DNA of 6,927 bases from contig JAFBAD010000018.1 of NCBI GenBank assembly GCA_019247975.1, positions 1 through 6,927 on the forward strand. The letters run 5' to 3'. Below the pieces are notes generated by a model that searched no databases, was not told the DNA's origin, and saw only the letters and a list, made by a program, of their open reading frames with translations. This document shows, piece after piece, positions 5,910 to 6,927 of this stretch (position 1 is the stretch's first letter; the number at the start of each line of letters is the position of its first letter). The DNA comes from Acidimicrobiia bacterium. Lineage in GTDB: Bacteria; Actinomycetota; Acidimicrobiia; Acidimicrobiales; Iamiaceae. The translations under genes were made by a program, and so were the position numbers.

Positions 5910-6927
5910 CCGGCAACCCGTGGAACAAGGTCGCCGTCGTCGGCGCCGGCCTCATCAAGATGGGCGAGCTCTTCGACCAGGGCTTCGAGGACATGGCGAA
6001 GGGCGCGTACGACGCGGCCTGCGCATCGGTCGACCACGGCATCGACTCGTCCGCCTTCGACGGCGTGTTCCTCGCCACCCAGCGAGGGACGCTGTGGGGC
6101 CAGGAGGGCATCGCCGGCAACACCGTTCCCAGCGCGATCGGTCTCTCCGGCATCGCCTGCACCCGCATCGAGAACGCCTGCCCCAGCGGCAGCGACGCGT
6201 TCCGGGTCGCCTGCATGGCGGTGGCGTCCGGCGTGCACGACGTCGTGCTCGTCATCGGCGTCGAGAAGATGCGCGACAAGTCCGCCGAGGAAGGGCTGCT
6301 GGCGCGCGCTGCCTCGGGACACCCGATCCTCACCCGCGGCGAGTCCGCGCCGGTCCTGTTCGCGCCGTTCGCCACGCGGCACATGCACGAGTTCGGCACC
6401 ACCCGCGAGCACCTCGCTGCGGTCGCGGTCAAGAACCACCACAACGGCGCGCTCGACCCGTACGCCCACTTCCGCAACGAGGTGTCGATCGACGACGTCC
6501 TCGCGTCGCCGCCGGTGTGCCACCCGCTGCACCTGCTCGACTGCTGCCCACAGACCGACGGTGCGGCCGCGGTGATCGTGTGCGCGCCGGAGCGCGCGAA
6601 GGACTTCACCGACAAGCCGGTGATGGTCGCCGGCTTCGGCCTCGCCACCGACCACCCGTACCTGCACGAGAAGTCGACGTTCGTCGGCCTGCCCGCCACT
6701 GTGCTCGCGTCGCAGCGGGCCTACGAGATGGCCGGCGTCGGCCCGTCGGACATCGACTGCGCCGAGGTGCACGACTGCTTCACGATCACCGAGATCCTCG
6801 ACATCGAGGACCTCGGGTTCGTCGAGAAGGGCCGGGGCGGCATCGCGAGCCTCGAGGGCGAGACGGCGCTCGACGGGCGCATCCCGGTGAACACGTCGGG
6901 CGGCCTGCTCGCCAAGGGCCACCCGAT
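5906..6927 (+). CDS. Thiolase, SCP-x/lipid-transfer type, canonical motifs, 3' end beyond window
   Basis: The first 340 residues of a thiolase-family enzyme expected to be about 390 long, cut by the window end within GHP(I). In order: NKVAVVGAGLIKMGELFD at the N-terminus, nucleophile Cys92 in ENACPSGSDAF, VIGVEKMRDKS, HPLHLLDCCPQTDGAAAV, His289 in AEVHDCFTITEIL, and NTSGGLLAKGHP with His339. All active-site motifs seen in SCP-x thiolases up to this point are present, unlike the paralogue at 1135-2268. It likely cleaves or forms 3-oxoacyl-CoA, or acts as an aldol-type lyase as reported for Ltp3/Ltp4 in actinobacterial sterol side-chain catabolism; substrate cannot be told. It overlaps the HMGCS-DUF35 fusion by 4 nt, implying coupled translation and a shared complex. 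The missing part would hold the C-terminal GARQV...GL.H region. Start is GTG 5906, with ATG 5888 as alternative. Confidence 0.92.
   Translation, partial: MTGNPWNKVAVVGAGLIKMGELFDQGFEDMAKGAYDAACASVDHGIDSSAFDGVFLATQRGTLWGQEGIAGNTVPSAIGLSGIACTRIENACPSGSDAFRVACMAVASGVHDVVLVIGVEKMRDKSAEEGLLARAASGHPILTRGESAPVLFAPFATRHMHEFGTTREHLAAVAVKNHHNGALDPYAHFRNEVSIDDVLASPPVCHPLHLLDCCPQTDGAAAVIVCAPERAKDFTDKPVMVAGFGLATDHPYLHEKSTFVGLPATVLASQRAYEMAGVGPSDIDCAEVHDCFTITEILDIEDLGFVEKGRGGIASLEGETALDGRIPVNTSGGLLAKGHP

Noticed and set aside
5710..6922. Long - strand frames opposite the last thiolase (5710-6699 and 5855-6922)
   Set aside because: The + strand carries clear thiolase motifs throughout; the - strand translations have no family features and arise from codon bias.
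1..6927. tRNA, rRNA, CRISPR array or riboswitch
   Set aside because: No cloverleaf-like segment, no regularly spaced repeats, and the only non-coding stretches (739-742, 2269-2407, 4403-4508) are short and explained by hairpins and control sites.

Overview
This is a GC-rich window with strong G/C preference at third codon positions and GTG starts. Every convincing gene is on the + strand. Composition, gene content and hairpin terminators without U-tracts suggest an actinomycete-type (Actinomycetota) bacterium; I cannot place it more narrowly.

Layout: (1) 1-2268 is the downstream part of an operon: the C-terminal part of an acyl-CoA synthetase (1-738), a small DUF35 OB-fold protein (743-1138) and a divergent thiolase-fold protein (1135-2268), with a 4-nt gap and then a GTGA overlap. 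(2) 2269-2407 is an intergenic region holding a terminator-like hairpin, operator-like dyads and a ribosome binding site. (3) 2408-4402 encodes a secreted S53 (sedolisin/kumamolisin) serine-carboxyl peptidase with signal peptide, pro-domain and an intact Glu/Asp/Asp/Ser catalytic set. (4) 4403-4508 is intergenic and holds a perfect 18-bp hairpin, a perfect TetR-like palindrome and a -10-like hexamer. (5) 4509-6927 is a second CoA-ester module: an HMG-CoA-synthase-fold protein fused to a DUF35 zinc-ribbon/OB domain (4509-5909), overlapping a canonical SCP-x/lipid-transfer-type thiolase (5906 to beyond the window end).

How it may work together: the ligase would activate a carboxylic acid (fatty, steroid-side-chain or aromatic) to its CoA ester, and the thiolase-fold/DUF35 pairs would cleave or form C-C bonds on CoA thioesters. 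Precedents for thiolase-fold plus DUF35 partnerships are the archaeal thiolase/HMG-CoA synthase/DUF35 complex, BbsAB benzoylsuccinyl-CoA thiolase, and the Ltp2-ChsH2 steroid aldolase. The two modules here are unusual. The first pairs a DUF35 protein that has lost most zinc ligands with a thiolase that keeps Cys but has lost both active-site His motifs. The second pairs an HMG-CoA-synthase-like domain that appears to have lost its Glu, Cys and His with a thiolase that is canonical as far as it is visible. The peptidase has no obvious metabolic link to either module and lies between two hairpins that share a stem motif.
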